This document shows positions 53,210 to 62,876 of a stretch of DNA of 64,000 bases, in pieces. Each line of letters opens with the position of its first letter. Positions within the stretch are counted from its first letter, which is position 1. Source of the DNA: SZUA-22 sp963751695. GTDB lineage: Bacteria; Bacteroidota; Ignavibacteria; Ignavibacteriales; Melioribacteraceae. A program made the position numbers and the translations under genes. The notes under the pieces are model-generated. The model had not been told where the DNA came from. It was given only the letters and a program-made list of their open reading frames with translations, and ran no database searches. Location of the stretch: NCBI GenBank assembly GCA_963751695.1, contig CAVVVP010000003.1:372001-436000 (forward strand), read 5' to 3'.

Positions 53210-55867
53210 TTAAATGTCAATCCAATAAGAAAGCTTTAACATAAAAACGTTGTCTGTGTTTTGATTCCATAGGTCGACCATATCGTCTTCAAAATTAAGC
53301 TGTCCCGATGTGTCGGAATTTGATCTGGAATTTGTCCAAACAAAATAGAAAATTGAGCCAGGAAGATATTCATATCTCAAAACAAAATTTGCACGAAGCG
53401 ATCTATAGTTAAAATTGGGATTTTCGAAATTGAAAACTGAGAGGCCGGTTCCATCAGGATCAACAATATACTCGTCCGCATCTGAATCCAAATCAATTGT
53501 TGATCCGTTTTCACCGTAATAGTTGTAATCAAGAGATCTTGGTTGTGCTAGCTCTTTAAAGTTACTATAATCACCAACCGAGAGTAAGGGTTGTAAAAAA
53601 AGTTGTAGGCTTAGCTTTGGTGTAAAAGTCCAGCTTAGTCTAATATTGGCTGAAATAGTTTGTTGTTCCATTTCACCAAACACATACCTTCCTCCATAGG
53701 TTTCAACTGCTCTTTCGTCTTCAACGTCTGTCACCCACTGAAGCATTTTAGCATTGTGAGAATATTCGGGTCCAATTGTGAACTCCATTTGTGTCATAGG
53801 TCGCCACTGAAAATCTAGAGCAAGTGAACGTTCTAGCCCTCTGAGTTCGTCTCTTTCGATTTCTGCCTTATATCTAATCATGTAGTCTTTTCTACTGTCT
53901 GTAAAACCATCAACTACAAAAAAATACTCCGATGGTTTCTCTGCCTTTGGCCCGCCGCGGGTTAGTTTATTTGATATTGTTCGAGCAAAATATCCCCCGT
54001 CGAAGCCAATATTAAAAAAGTTTTCAAACTCAAAATGAGTGAAGATCATTATTCCATTACTAATTCTATCCCACTCAAAATCGTATGTTTGAAAGTGTGC
54101 TGCAAAAACTCTTTTTCTCCGAAAAAAGCCGTCGGGCAAATACCAACTATACCCTAGGGCCAAATGACCATTTACCTTGTCTGCCGTGCGTTGAAATCCC
54201 AAATCATTATATTCTATTCCAGGTGATGCTGCACCAAAAGCTGTATTAAAAATGAAGTTTCCTTTTTGTTTATTTAGAGTAACTCTAGAATACCACCCGG
54301 TGAGAGTTGTCTTGTTTGTATCAAGGGGAGCATACGTTGCGTCTGGTCTTTGAGCATAGCGGTATGGTTCTCTTTGTTTAACTTCTATCGCATTTTTTGA
54401 TCCTCGCACATAAGATCCTATTGCTGAGCCAGTAACAATATATGTTTCATCATTGTCAAGAAAGGTCCACCCATCAAGGCCATATGTATAAGCTTCTTTA
54501 ACAATTTGATTGTTAAGTTTTGGATCACCAAGGTCTCTATTTACTGATGTAAATATCCCTCCAATGGCTTGTTTGTTTCCGTTAAATTGCTTTTTAAAAC
54601 GAGCTGCCCCATAGTGTGTTAATGGTTCAATTTCCTCTGTGAATTTAGTTCCGTCTTTTTGGAATTCACCATAGGTTCTTTCCGTTACCGAGCTAAGGGC
54701 CCCGACAGACCATGATTCATCAATCTTTCCCGTTAGTTTTGCTGCACCCAAAATCCTTGTTTCGTTAGGATAGTTTATATAATCATAATCTGATTCTGAC
54801 TCTATTTCCCCCTGAGGTGTTCGGCCAATTCTTCTTGAATAATAAAGCTTGGGATTTCCAAAGTTGAATCCAAAGTTGCTATTTGATCCTCCAGTGCCGA
54901 AGCGAAATATATTGGCTCCTTCTATAAAGAAAGGTCTCTTTTCTTGATAAAATGTTTCAAATGCAGAAAGGTTAACAACAGCTGGGTCAACTTCGACTTG
55001 ACCAAAATCTGGATTTACTGTTGCATCTAAAGTTAGATTACTACCGATCCCAAGTTTAAAGTCAGCGCCTACTGACGTTTCGAACTGGTTCGATTTGTAA
55101 AAAGGATCTTCAATATCATGCTCAAGCACTTGAACCTTTTGCACTAGATATGGCAGCACTTCTGCTCTTTGTTTAGACTTTACTTGATTGAGTCCTTCAA
55201 GAGTGGCAAACCATGAGACAAATCCGCTCTCAACTTTTGGCACCATTACGAAAGATGCTTGCTCATTTGTGCGTTTTGTAATTCTGGTAAAATTTATACC
55301 CCATTTCATTTCTTTAGATTCATTAAATCTTAATTGTGAAAAAGGGATTTTCATTTCCATTGTCCAGCCATCTTCGCTTATATTGACCTCAGAATCCCAG
55401 ACACCGTCCCATGATTCATCAAAGTATTCATCATTATAAATTGTTCCATCAGCCTTTGAGCCACCAGCAGTTATACCAAAGAACATCCCGGTTCGACGAT
55501 CTAAAAACGTATCAATGTTTATCCATAAACGATCGGTTTCTGTAAAAGTATCTTTTCGAGCCAGCATCTTGTCAATGGCTGCAGGCTCAGAATCGTACAT
55601 CTTAGCGCCAAAATAGAGATAGCTTTCGTCATAACCGACCCACGCTTCTGTTCTTTGAGTGGCTGGCTCACCTTCGTTTGGTTCAAGCTGTGTAAAATCG
55701 CTTGCAGGAATATTGAAGTATAGTGGTTCATTTAGAATTCCATCAATCGTCATCTTTTCTTTAATGTAATATGCAATTACAGTTTTTTCGGAAGGTTTCT
55801 TAATTGAAGAAACCGGTGTTGCCGATAAAAATAGAAAGGATAAGAATAGTGGCAAGAATTTTTTCAT
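53210..55867 (-). CDS. DUF5916 family outer-membrane protein with N-terminal CBM9-like domain
   Basis: 885 residues with a signal peptide (MKKFLPLFLSFLFLSATPVS). Residues about 30-210 resemble a carbohydrate-binding family 9-like/DOMON domain (TIDGILNEPLYF, EAWVGYDESYLYFGAKMYDSEP). The remainder is a long beta-barrel (DUF5916) with many alternating strands and a terminal aromatic-containing strand (FMLKLSYWIDI). Such proteins are common in Bacteroidota and of unknown function. Single gene, stop 23 bases from convergent rlpA. Confidence 0.9.
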   Translation of the reverse strand: MKKFLPLFLSFLFLSATPVSSIKKPSEKTVIAYYIKEKMTIDGILNEPLYFNIPASDFTQLEPNEGEPATQRTEAWVGYDESYLYFGAKMYDSEPAAIDKMLARKDTFTETDRLWINIDTFLDRRTGMFFGITAGGSKADGTIYNDEYFDESWDGVWDSEVNISEDGWTMEMKIPFSQLRFNESKEMKWGINFTRITKRTNEQASFVMVPKVESGFVSWFATLEGLNQVKSKQRAEVLPYLVQKVQVLEHDIEDPFYKSNQFETSVGADFKLGIGSNLTLDATVNPDFGQVEVDPAVVNLSAFETFYQEKRPFFIEGANIFRFGTGGSNSNFGFNFGNPKLYYSRRIGRTPQGEIESESDYDYINYPNETRILGAAKLTGKIDESWSVGALSSVTERTYGEFQKDGTKFTEEIEPLTHYGAARFKKQFNGNKQAIGGIFTSVNRDLGDPKLNNQIVKEAYTYGLDGWTFLDNDETYIVTGSAIGSYVRGSKNAIEVKQREPYRYAQRPDATYAPLDTNKTTLTGWYSRVTLNKQKGNFIFNTAFGAASPGIEYNDLGFQRTADKVNGHLALGYSWYLPDGFFRRKRVFAAHFQTYDFEWDRISNGIMIFTHFEFENFFNIGFDGGYFARTISNKLTRGGPKAEKPSEYFFVVDGFTDSRKDYMIRYKAEIERDELRGLERSLALDFQWRPMTQMEFTIGPEYSHNAKMLQWVTDVEDERAVETYGGRYVFGEMEQQTISANIRLSWTFTPKLSLQLFLQPLLSVGDYSNFKELAQPRSLDYNYYGENGSTIDLDSDADEYIVDPDGTGLSVFNFENPNFNYRSLRANFVLRYEYLPGSIFYFVWTNSRSNSDTSGQLNFEDDMVDLWNQNTDNVFMLKLSYWIDI

Positions 55868-55966
55868 TATTCTATCAACGATTTCGATTTGTTTTTATCA
55901 AGGTTTCTTCATTATAACAGATTCATGAATTCTAAATTTAACAATTATTAATTCTAGAAGTGCTCG

Positions 55967-56788
55967 CTAAAGAAGTCCTCCACAGCTTTTACAATGTTTT
56001 GCATCAGCATCGTGACCCTCAACACTGCAACTTGGGCATGATTGTGTGTTTAACCTTTGAATTCTTCTAGTCATCTCTGAGGTAACAATTCCTGTTGGAA
56101 CAGCAATTATTCCATACCCCAAAATCATTATAATTGAAGCAAGGAATTGCCCGACTTCTGTCTGGGGAGATATGTCACCATATCCAACTGTTGTTAAAGT
56201 TACAATTGCCCAATAGATTGACTTTGGAATACTTGTAAATCCGTTTTCTTCTCCTTCAATTGCATACATTAATGAACCAACAATAACCACAATTATCAGA
56301 ATTGTAAAAACAAAAACAGCTATTCTTTTTCTGCTTGCTTTTAATGACTCTGCTAAATTATTTGCAGCCCCAATGTATTGAACGAACTTCAAAATCCTAA
56401 AAATTCGCAGCATCCTTAGAAGCCTAATGGTTAGAAATATCTGACCCCCTGGAAGAACCACGCTCAAATATGTTGGAAGAATAGAAACAAGGTCAACTAT
56501 TCCATAAAAGCTCCTTGCATACATTAAGGGCCGGCCAACGCAGTAGAGTCTTAATAAATACTCGACTGAAAAAAGAATTGTGAAAAACCACTCCAGATAA
56601 AAAAAGAGCTCACCATATTTTTGGTTTAGTTCAGAAACACTATCGAGAATGACAATTAGAACGCTTAGTATAATGCTTACAAGTAGGATTATATCAAAAA
56701 GTTTTCCTGCTTTTGTGTCTGCTTCAAAAATTACTTCATGAATTTTTCTTTGGCGAGCTGAAAGTTTTTGTGTGTGTTCAATGCTCAT
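55967..56788 (-). CDS. Voltage-gated-type potassium channel with C-terminal zinc ribbon
   Basis: 273 residues. The S4-like segment carries Arg every third residue (IRLLRMLRIFRILKFVQYI), the pore has TLTTVGYGDISP with the TVGYGD selectivity filter, and S5/S6 helices flank it. The C-terminus is a short cytoplasmic region ending in a CxxC...CxxC zinc ribbon (CPSCSVEGHDADAKHCKSCG). Likely an inner-membrane K+ channel whose ribbon may sense metal or redox state. Confidence 0.92.
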   Translation of the reverse strand: MSIEHTQKLSARQRKIHEVIFEADTKAGKLFDIILLVSIILSVLIVILDSVSELNQKYGELFFYLEWFFTILFSVEYLLRLYCVGRPLMYARSFYGIVDLVSILPTYLSVVLPGGQIFLTIRLLRMLRIFRILKFVQYIGAANNLAESLKASRKRIAVFVFTILIIVVIVGSLMYAIEGEENGFTSIPKSIYWAIVTLTTVGYGDISPQTEVGQFLASIIMILGYGIIAVPTGIVTSEMTRRIQRLNTQSCPSCSVEGHDADAKHCKSCGGLL

Positions 56789-56846
56789 AATTTTACAATT
56801 CTACTTTTTGTGTGAGCCTATAAAAGAATGTTTCCGAAGAGTCTGC

Positions 56847-57770
56847 TTAAAGCTCAATTGCTTTTCTTACAAAGCCATCGGCTTTATTAAGCCTTTCAAT
56901 GGCTTCATCCAAATTTGCTTCTGCCAAAATCATAACTAGTGCTGTTTTTACGTGCCCCTTTGCGGTTTCTAAATATTTTGTGGCTTCGTCATAACTGACG
57001 CCAGTAATCATCATAACTATTCTTTTAGATCTTTCAACAAGCTTTTTGTTGGTTTGCTGAAGATCGATCATCATATTTTCATAAGTTTTACCAAGGCGTA
57101 CGAACGCAGTAGTGGTCAACATATTCAGAACCAGTTTTTGAGCAGTTCCGCTCTTCATTCGAGTAGAGCCCATCACGACTTCTGCCCCAACGTGCGGACA
57201 CATTGCTACATCTACTTCATCAATGTTAAACGTTTCTCTAGGGGTTGCTGTAATGTATAGTGTTTTGGCCCCAAGCGCCTTAGCTTTTTTTATCGCACCA
57301 ATAACATATGGAGTTCTTCTGCTTGCGGCAATCCCGCAAACCACGTCTTTTGCTGTAATTTTAGCTTCGATAACATCTGCGGCACCGTTTTCTTCAAAAT
57401 CTTCTGCACCTTCTTGTGCACGAAACATTGCATCTCTACCACCAGCAATGTAGCCATTGATCAGATCATATGGGGCACCAAAAGTCGGGGGACACTCTGA
57501 CGCATCAACCACTCCGAGTCTTCCGCTTGTACCCGCACCAAAGTAGAAAAGCTTTCCTCCGTTTTTAATTGAATTAACAATAATGTCAACAGCTTCAGCT
57601 ATATATGGGATTTCCTCTTCAACAGCAATAGGGACACCCTTATCCTCGTTATTTATTATCTTTAGTATTTCTCTTGTTGGAAGCTTATCAATATTTATTG
57701 AGTTGGGATTTTTTTGCTCCGTTGAAAGTTTGCTTATTTCTTCAAAGAGTTTTTTTTCTGCTGAGCTCAC
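56847..57770 (-). CDS. murQ: N-acetylmuramic acid 6-phosphate etherase
   Basis: Cleaves the lactyl ether of MurNAc-6-phosphate for wall recycling. 307 residues. SIS-domain signature FYFGAGTSGRLGVVDASECPPTFG, LYITATPRETF, and HVGAEVVMGSTRMKSGTAQKLVLNML. Start GTG (57770) overlaps the rsmG stop (GTGA). murP/anmK-type partner genes are not nearby. Confidence 0.96.
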   Translation of the reverse strand: MSSAEKKLFEEISKLSTEQKNPNSINIDKLPTREILKIINNEDKGVPIAVEEEIPYIAEAVDIIVNSIKNGGKLFYFGAGTSGRLGVVDASECPPTFGAPYDLINGYIAGGRDAMFRAQEGAEDFEENGAADVIEAKITAKDVVCGIAASRRTPYVIGAIKKAKALGAKTLYITATPRETFNIDEVDVAMCPHVGAEVVMGSTRMKSGTAQKLVLNMLTTTAFVRLGKTYENMMIDLQQTNKKLVERSKRIVMMITGVSYDEATKYLETAKGHVKTALVMILAEANLDEAIERLNKADGFVRKAIEL

Positions 57771-58447
57771 TTACTTAGCTCCAGCAAAATAACCTTTTTT
57801 TCTTTTTCGTTTCTCGTGTTGTTGGGTTTATATGAGAGCTCAAATGTTGTGTGCTTTTTTATGTAGGCCTTATACTTGGTTTCTGCTGTCTTGAATTCTT
57901 TTTGAAGGTCTCCACCTTTAATGGCGAGAATATATGCTTTATCCTTAACCAAAGGTAGCGAATATCTAAGCAGAATAATTAGAGGCACTGTTCCCCTACT
58001 TACAACTAGATTAAACTTATTTTTATACTTCTTTTTGAATTCTTCACTTTCTACTCTACTATTCTCACCCTTTATATTGCTAAGCTTAAGGTTCTTAATA
58101 AATTCATTCACAGCATCAATTTTTTTGGATGTGGAATCAACAAGAACACCTCGCATCATTGGATTTAATATTGCAATAGGAATGCCCGGAAGTCCTCCGC
58201 CTGTTCCAATATCTAAGAACCGATTTGCTTTTTCAGGGAAATACTCTTTTATCAAACAAGATATAAAGATGTGGTTCTCTACTACGTGATTAGTGCTCTT
58301 TCTAGAAATTAGGTTAATGTCTTCGTTTTTGCTAGTTAAAAGGTCAGTAAATTTGGCTAATCTTTCTAGCTGATATGTTTCAGGGCTTAATTCATTTTCC
58401 CAGAATAGCTTCTTTAGCTCAAGAAGGTATTGTTCTTGTTTATCCAC
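57767..58447 (-). CDS. rsmG: 16S rRNA (guanine(527)-N7)-methyltransferase
   Basis: N7-methylates G527 of 16S rRNA. 226 residues from the GTG at 58447, six bases after GAGG; a TTG at 58459 would add four residues before it. Seen: NRFLDIGTGGGLPGIPIAI, VDSTSKKIDAVNEF, VVSRGTVPL. rsmG follows mnmG as usual in the origin region. Its 3' end overlaps murQ by 4 bases, and the expected parA/parB are not next to it. Confidence 0.95.
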   Translation of the reverse strand: MDKQEQYLLELKKLFWENELSPETYQLERLAKFTDLLTSKNEDINLISRKSTNHVVENHIFISCLIKEYFPEKANRFLDIGTGGGLPGIPIAILNPMMRGVLVDSTSKKIDAVNEFIKNLKLSNIKGENSRVESEEFKKKYKNKFNLVVSRGTVPLIILLRYSLPLVKDKAYILAIKGGDLQKEFKTAETKYKAYIKKHTTFELSYKPNNTRNEKEKKVILLELSK

Positions 58448-58468
58448 AAAATTCCTCAAAAATTAGAT

Positions 58469-60343
58469 TTACGACTTCAAATATACTAATAAAATTGAAA
58501 TATCAGAAGGCGTGACTCCTGAAATTCGCGATGCTTGTCCAATCGTTCTTGGTTTAGTTTTGGTTAGTTTTTCTCTACCTTCAGCAGAAATTTGATTAAT
58601 TTCCCAATAGTTAAAACTTAAAGGAATGTTTATCTTCTCCAACTTCATCATCTTTTCAATCATTTCTTGCTGACGCTTAATATATCCTTCATATTTTAAT
58701 TCTATTTCAATTTGTTCAACTACTTTATCGTTTTTGAGATCATCAAATTCAGCATTGTCATTTTGATTGACCATTTGCAGCATATCCCTTAATCTGACCT
58801 CAGGTCTTTTTGTGAGTTTTGCGATACTTTCAGAGCCTTGGGGTTTTGCAGAACCAACCGATTCCAAATATTCTGATATATCTTTTGGTTTGAGGATTTT
58901 TTTATTTAAGAGCTTTATTCCTGTCGAAATTTGAATCTCTCTTTGCACAAGATCCATATACATATCTTTGGAAATTAATCCAAATTCATGTCCGTACTTC
59001 ATCAAGCGTCTGTCCGCATTGTCTTGCCTGAGCAAAAGACGATGTTCTGCACGACTTGTAAACATACGATAAGGCTCATTCGTTGACTTACCTACAAGGT
59101 CGTCAATCAGCACCCCTATGTATGATTCATTTCTTCCAAGAGTAAACTCACCCCTTTTTTGTATTTTTAGTGCTGCATTTATTCCAGCAACCAGTCCTTG
59201 TGCTGCGGCTTCTTCATAACCAGAAGTGCCATTGATCTGCCCAGCAAAATAGAGACCTCCTATAAGTTTTGTTTCGAGTGTTAAATCAACTTGGTAAGGA
59301 GGAAAATAATCATATTCAACTGCATAACCAGGTCGAATCATTTCAGCATTTTCTAATCCCTTTATAGAATTAACGGCTTCGAGTTGAATGTCTGCCGGTA
59401 GCGATGTAGAAAACCCATTTAAATAAATTTGATCTGTAGTTAAACCTTCTGGTTCTAAAAATAGCTGGTGTGATGGCTTGCCGCTGAACCTTACAATTTT
59501 ATCTTCGATGGAAGGACAATATCTTGGGCCGGCACTGTTTATCAGGCCTGTAAAAAGTGGTGATCTATCAAATCCCTTTTCTAACACCTTGTGAACCTTT
59601 TCGTCGGTGTAAGTAAGATGACAACTAATTTGTTCAAGCAATGGAAAATTACTTCTATCAGTTCTTCGGGAAAATGGTTCAGGAACAATATCTCCTGGTT
59701 GTTCTTGAAGAACAGAAAAATCTATTGTGCTTGCTCTTAATCTTGGAGGGGTTCCGGTCTTTAATCGACCATATTCAAATCCCATTTCTGCGATAGAAGA
59801 TGTTAATCCTTTTACCGCTTCTTCATTAAACCGACCTCCTACTTTAGGAGACGGTCCGGTATACATCAATCCGTTCAAAAAAGTACCTGAAGAAACAATA
59901 ATGGCTTTGCACTTTATTTCATCTCCCGATAATGTTTTAATACCTACAATGTTTTTACCTTCCTCAATGGCTTCAATAACTGAATCTTCTATAATTGTTA
60001 GAATATCAAATGTAGAAACTACTCGGCTAGCTTCGTGTTCATATAGATCTCTATCAGATTGACATCGACCAGCCCAAACAGCGGGTCCTTTTGATTTGTT
60101 TAAAACTCGAAATTGAATTCCCGTTCTGTCTGCAATAAGTCCCATCATTCCACCTATGACATCAATTTCGTGTACTAAATGCCCCTTTGCGCTTCCGCCA
60201 ATTGCAGGATTACAAGAAAGGCGTCCAAATGCATTCTTGTCCATCGTTATTATTGCAGTTTTAACTCCCATTTTTGAAGCAGCAATCGCGGCTTCAATTC
60301 CAGCATGTCCTCCACCAACAACAACTATATCAAATTCTCTCAT
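58469..60343 (-). CDS. mnmG: tRNA uridine 5-carboxymethylaminomethyl modification enzyme
   Basis: With MnmE, forms the cmnm5 group at U34 of tRNAs. FAD-binding. 624 residues from ATG 60343. Seen: VVVGGGHAGIEAAIAASKMG, CNPAIGGSAKGHLVHEID, GLKTGTPPR-like GRLKTGTPPRLRAS, and GLYFAGQINGTSGYEEAAAQGLVAG. An ATG 27 bases further upstream (60370) would add MFHVEHEQY, which is just a translation of the parS site; many genomes show this false extension. Neighbours: mnmE upstream across the parS sites, rsmG downstream. Confidence 0.96.
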   Translation of the reverse strand: MREFDIVVVGGGHAGIEAAIAASKMGVKTAIITMDKNAFGRLSCNPAIGGSAKGHLVHEIDVIGGMMGLIADRTGIQFRVLNKSKGPAVWAGRCQSDRDLYEHEASRVVSTFDILTIIEDSVIEAIEEGKNIVGIKTLSGDEIKCKAIIVSSGTFLNGLMYTGPSPKVGGRFNEEAVKGLTSSIAEMGFEYGRLKTGTPPRLRASTIDFSVLQEQPGDIVPEPFSRRTDRSNFPLLEQISCHLTYTDEKVHKVLEKGFDRSPLFTGLINSAGPRYCPSIEDKIVRFSGKPSHQLFLEPEGLTTDQIYLNGFSTSLPADIQLEAVNSIKGLENAEMIRPGYAVEYDYFPPYQVDLTLETKLIGGLYFAGQINGTSGYEEAAAQGLVAGINAALKIQKRGEFTLGRNESYIGVLIDDLVGKSTNEPYRMFTSRAEHRLLLRQDNADRRLMKYGHEFGLISKDMYMDLVQREIQISTGIKLLNKKILKPKDISEYLESVGSAKPQGSESIAKLTKRPEVRLRDMLQMVNQNDNAEFDDLKNDKVVEQIEIELKYEGYIKRQQEMIEKMMKLEKINIPLSFNYWEINQISAEGREKLTKTKPRTIGQASRISGVTPSDISILLVYLKS

Positions 60344-60353
60344 ATATTGTTCA

Positions 60354-60369
60354 TGTTCCACGTGAAACA
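60354..60369. promoter_or_regulatory. parS-like ParB-binding site, exact consensus
   Basis: TGTTCCACGTGAAACA, a full 16-base match to the bacterial parS consensus (TGTTnCACGTGAAACA). It lies within the first 30 bases of the possible mnmG start, and parS sites cluster near the replication origin. A second site is 41 bases to the right. Confidence 0.93.
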
Positions 60370-60409
60370 TTTAGTAATTAACCATCTAATGATTTTATTG
60401 CTGTTTTTT

Positions 60410-60425
60410 TGTTTCACGTGAAACC
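60410..60425. promoter_or_regulatory. parS-like ParB-binding site, 15 of 16
   Basis: TGTTTCACGTGAAACC, one mismatch from consensus at the last base; the central 14 bases GTTTCACGTGAAAC are a perfect palindrome. It sits in the mnmE-mnmG gap, 15 bases from the mnmE stop. Confidence 0.9.
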
Positions 60426-60439
60426 CTTTCCTCATATTA

Positions 60440-61798
60440 TCACTTTCCAATGCAAAACTTTGAAAAGATGTTATTCAAAATATCGTCAGTTGTTACTTTT
60501 CCAATGATTTCACCCAAACTCTCTTCAGCAAGTCTTAAGTCAACAGAAATGAATTCTCCTGACATGTTTTGTTTTAACGAACTAAGTGACTTCCCTAGGC
60601 CTTCTTTAGCCTGTTTAAGCGAATTATAGTGCCGTACATTGGAAACGACAGCGCTTTTCTCTGAATATTTTTTATTACCAATTGTTTTCTTCTTGAGAAT
60701 TTTAAAGAGCTCATCAATACCTTCTCCGCTTAAGGCTGATATCCTAACGTCGCTACTAATTATACAACCTTGATCAAGGTCTATCTTATTAAGTACTGTG
60801 ATAATTTTGGAATCATCGGTGAGATTAATCAACTCATTGTATAATTCCTCTGGACTATTAGAAAGCACATCGTTAATTATCAGAACAATGTCAGCATCAT
60901 GAACCGCCTGTCTGCTTCTTTCTACACCCTCTTTTTCTATGATGTCTTCGGTCAGCCTTATACCAGCAGTATCAAAAAGTCGAAACAGAATTCCATCGAT
61001 TGAAACTTCTTCTCGGATAATATCGCGAGTTGTTCCTGGAATTTCACTAACTATTGCTCTCGACTCCTTCAAAATGTAATTAAGCAAAGATGATTTTCCA
61101 ACATTTGGTTTGCCAACCAAAGCTACGTTTATTCCATCGCGAATTATTCTTCCAAATGAAAATGTGTCCAACAGCTCATCAATCTGCTGGATTATCTGTT
61201 CAATCCCTCCAATAGCTTCAGGCCTGGATACAAATTCAAGATCTTCCTCCGCAAAGTCAAGTTCAAGCTCAATTAGAGATGATGCTGAAACAAGCTTCGA
61301 TCTCAGCTCCTCAATTTTTTTTGATAAGATACCATCAAATTGCTTACGCGCCCCACGTAACGATGCTTCGGTTCTAGAGTTTATAAGGTCAGCAACCGCC
61401 TCTGCTTGAACAAGATCGATCTTGCCATTAAGAAATGCTCTTTTAGTAAACTCCCCTGGCTCCGCCAAACGGGCGCCCTTCTCAACAATCAGCTTTAATA
61501 TTTTTTTTATTATTATTGGACTAGCATGTGAGCTAATTTCAACAGAATTTTCACATGTATAAGAGTTTGGTCCAATAAACAAAGAAACCAATACATCATC
61601 AACAACATCATTGCTTTCTGAGATTATTCTACCGTAATGAATTGTATGTGATGCAGCATTTTGTAACTTCAAACTCCCCGAGAATATTGAATCAGCTATT
61701 TTAATGCTGTTCTCACCACTCACTCTGATTATCGAGATAGCGCCATCCCCCATTGGGGTTGCTAGTGCCGTAATTGTGTCTTGCTCTGATTTTATCAT
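60440..61798 (-). CDS. mnmE: tRNA modification GTPase MnmE
   Basis: Partner of MnmG in U34 modification; GTPase stimulated by dimerisation and K+. 452 residues from ATG 61798 (a longer frame to 61861 has no family match). Seen: DTITALATPMGDGAISIIRVSG at the N-terminus, G1 GKPNVGKSSLLN, switch SEIPGTTRDII, G3 DTAGI, NKID, and the C-terminal CIGK with the active-site Cys. Confidence 0.96.
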   Translation of the reverse strand: MIKSEQDTITALATPMGDGAISIIRVSGENSIKIADSIFSGSLKLQNAASHTIHYGRIISESNDVVDDVLVSLFIGPNSYTCENSVEISSHASPIIIKKILKLIVEKGARLAEPGEFTKRAFLNGKIDLVQAEAVADLINSRTEASLRGARKQFDGILSKKIEELRSKLVSASSLIELELDFAEEDLEFVSRPEAIGGIEQIIQQIDELLDTFSFGRIIRDGINVALVGKPNVGKSSLLNYILKESRAIVSEIPGTTRDIIREEVSIDGILFRLFDTAGIRLTEDIIEKEGVERSRQAVHDADIVLIINDVLSNSPEELYNELINLTDDSKIITVLNKIDLDQGCIISSDVRISALSGEGIDELFKILKKKTIGNKKYSEKSAVVSNVRHYNSLKQAKEGLGKSLSSLKQNMSGEFISVDLRLAEESLGEIIGKVTTDDILNNIFSKFCIGK

Positions 61799-61977
61799 AT
61801 TCAATAGAAATAAATAAAACTTTAAATATAATATTTTTTGTCTAGAATAACAACCAAGCATTTTTGTAACTTATTATAATACAAGGGCTTATGTTATTTA
61901 AAACATGCTGTTTATATTTTTATTGCTTTATGTTTAAAACATAGTTGCAAAAAAATATTTATAAACAAATGTTATAA

Positions 61978-61988
61978 TAGTATATTTG
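61978..61988 (+). promoter_or_regulatory. Promoter-like element TAGTATATTTG
   Basis: Same 11 bases as at 34371-34381 and nearly the same as at 17518-17528. It lies 5 bases before the ATG at 61994, which would make that ATG almost leaderless, so the ATG at 62030 is the likelier start. -33 candidate TTTA at 61958 is weak. Confidence 0.4.
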
Positions 61989-62029
61989 TTAAAATGAATA
62001 TTCTTGAGTTAATTGAACTGGGATTTCCG

Positions 62030-62875
62030 ATGAGCAAAATGATTGTCAGAATTGTCCTTTTAACTGTGTTTCTGATAATGGCGGGCTATTTTGTTGCTGG
62101 TCCAATCTTTACCAATTCTGAAGTAAAAGACAAAATTGATCAGCTATACTTTGTTAAGTCTAATAGTGGCCAAGAAATTAACTTTAAGACACCTGAGTTT
62201 TTAGCCCTTCCCCCAATTGTTAGCAATTATCTAAAAAGCGCTATTGCCACGAAAAAAAGACCCGTGCAGGTTGGCACTATAACGCTAGTTGGTCAGACAC
62301 GTGAAGATCGTTATTCAGAATGGAAATCCACTACGGTGAATTTTAATTATTCCCTTGCCCAGCCTGCCTTTGTTTGGGATGGAACAACTGAAGAGTTTAA
62401 GTTTTTATGGTCTAGAAGAATTCATTCATTGTTTGAAAACAAGGCTGAATCACAGACAAGGTTTTTATCCAGTATAATTACCGATGAGATAGATGGAGTT
62501 AAACTAGATCACTCTTCTTTTTTATTCTATCTTCTTCACTCTGTTTTTAACCCAACCGTTCTTTTGCCAACCCAAGACACACAATGGAAGGCGTTGAGAA
62601 ATCGAGAAGTAGAGGTAATGCGCTGGCATAAAAGTGTTAGTGGGAAAGTAATATTTCATTTTAATGACTCTGGTATTGTTGACAAAGTTGTGGCCGAGGA
62701 CATGTTTGTACCAAACACAATTGAAGATGAGAAAACAACTTTCACCATCCAAGTGGCCAACTATCGAATTTTTGATGGTATAAAAATTCCTACTTATCTA
62801 GAATATGAATGGCTACTATCCGACGGAAAAGTTACGGTCGGACGATTTAATATTAGCAATGTTGAGTATAAGTAA
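62030..62875 (+). CDS. DUF6544/DUF6920-like exported or membrane-anchored protein
   Basis: 281 residues from ATG 62030. Start is chosen because it has TGGGA about 7 bases upstream and lies after the promoter-like element; an in-frame ATG at 61994 would add 12 residues. One N-terminal membrane helix (IVRIVLLTVFLIMAGYFVAG). The family resemblance is at LPPIVSNYLKSAI and VGTITLVGQTREDRYSEWKSTTVNFN. Function unknown. Confidence 0.7.
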   Translation: MSKMIVRIVLLTVFLIMAGYFVAGPIFTNSEVKDKIDQLYFVKSNSGQEINFKTPEFLALPPIVSNYLKSAIATKKRPVQVGTITLVGQTREDRYSEWKSTTVNFNYSLAQPAFVWDGTTEEFKFLWSRRIHSLFENKAESQTRFLSSIITDEIDGVKLDHSSFLFYLLHSVFNPTVLLPTQDTQWKALRNREVEVMRWHKSVSGKVIFHFNDSGIVDKVVAEDMFVPNTIEDEKTTFTIQVANYRIFDGIKIPTYLEYEWLLSDGKVTVGRFNISNVEYK

Positions 62876-62876
62876 G

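Noticed and set aside
58440..58448. Exact DnaA-box TTATCCACA near the start of rsmG
   Set aside because: A single 9-mer can occur by chance in this A+T-rich window, it lies in coding sequence, and no cluster of boxes or adjacent dnaA is present.
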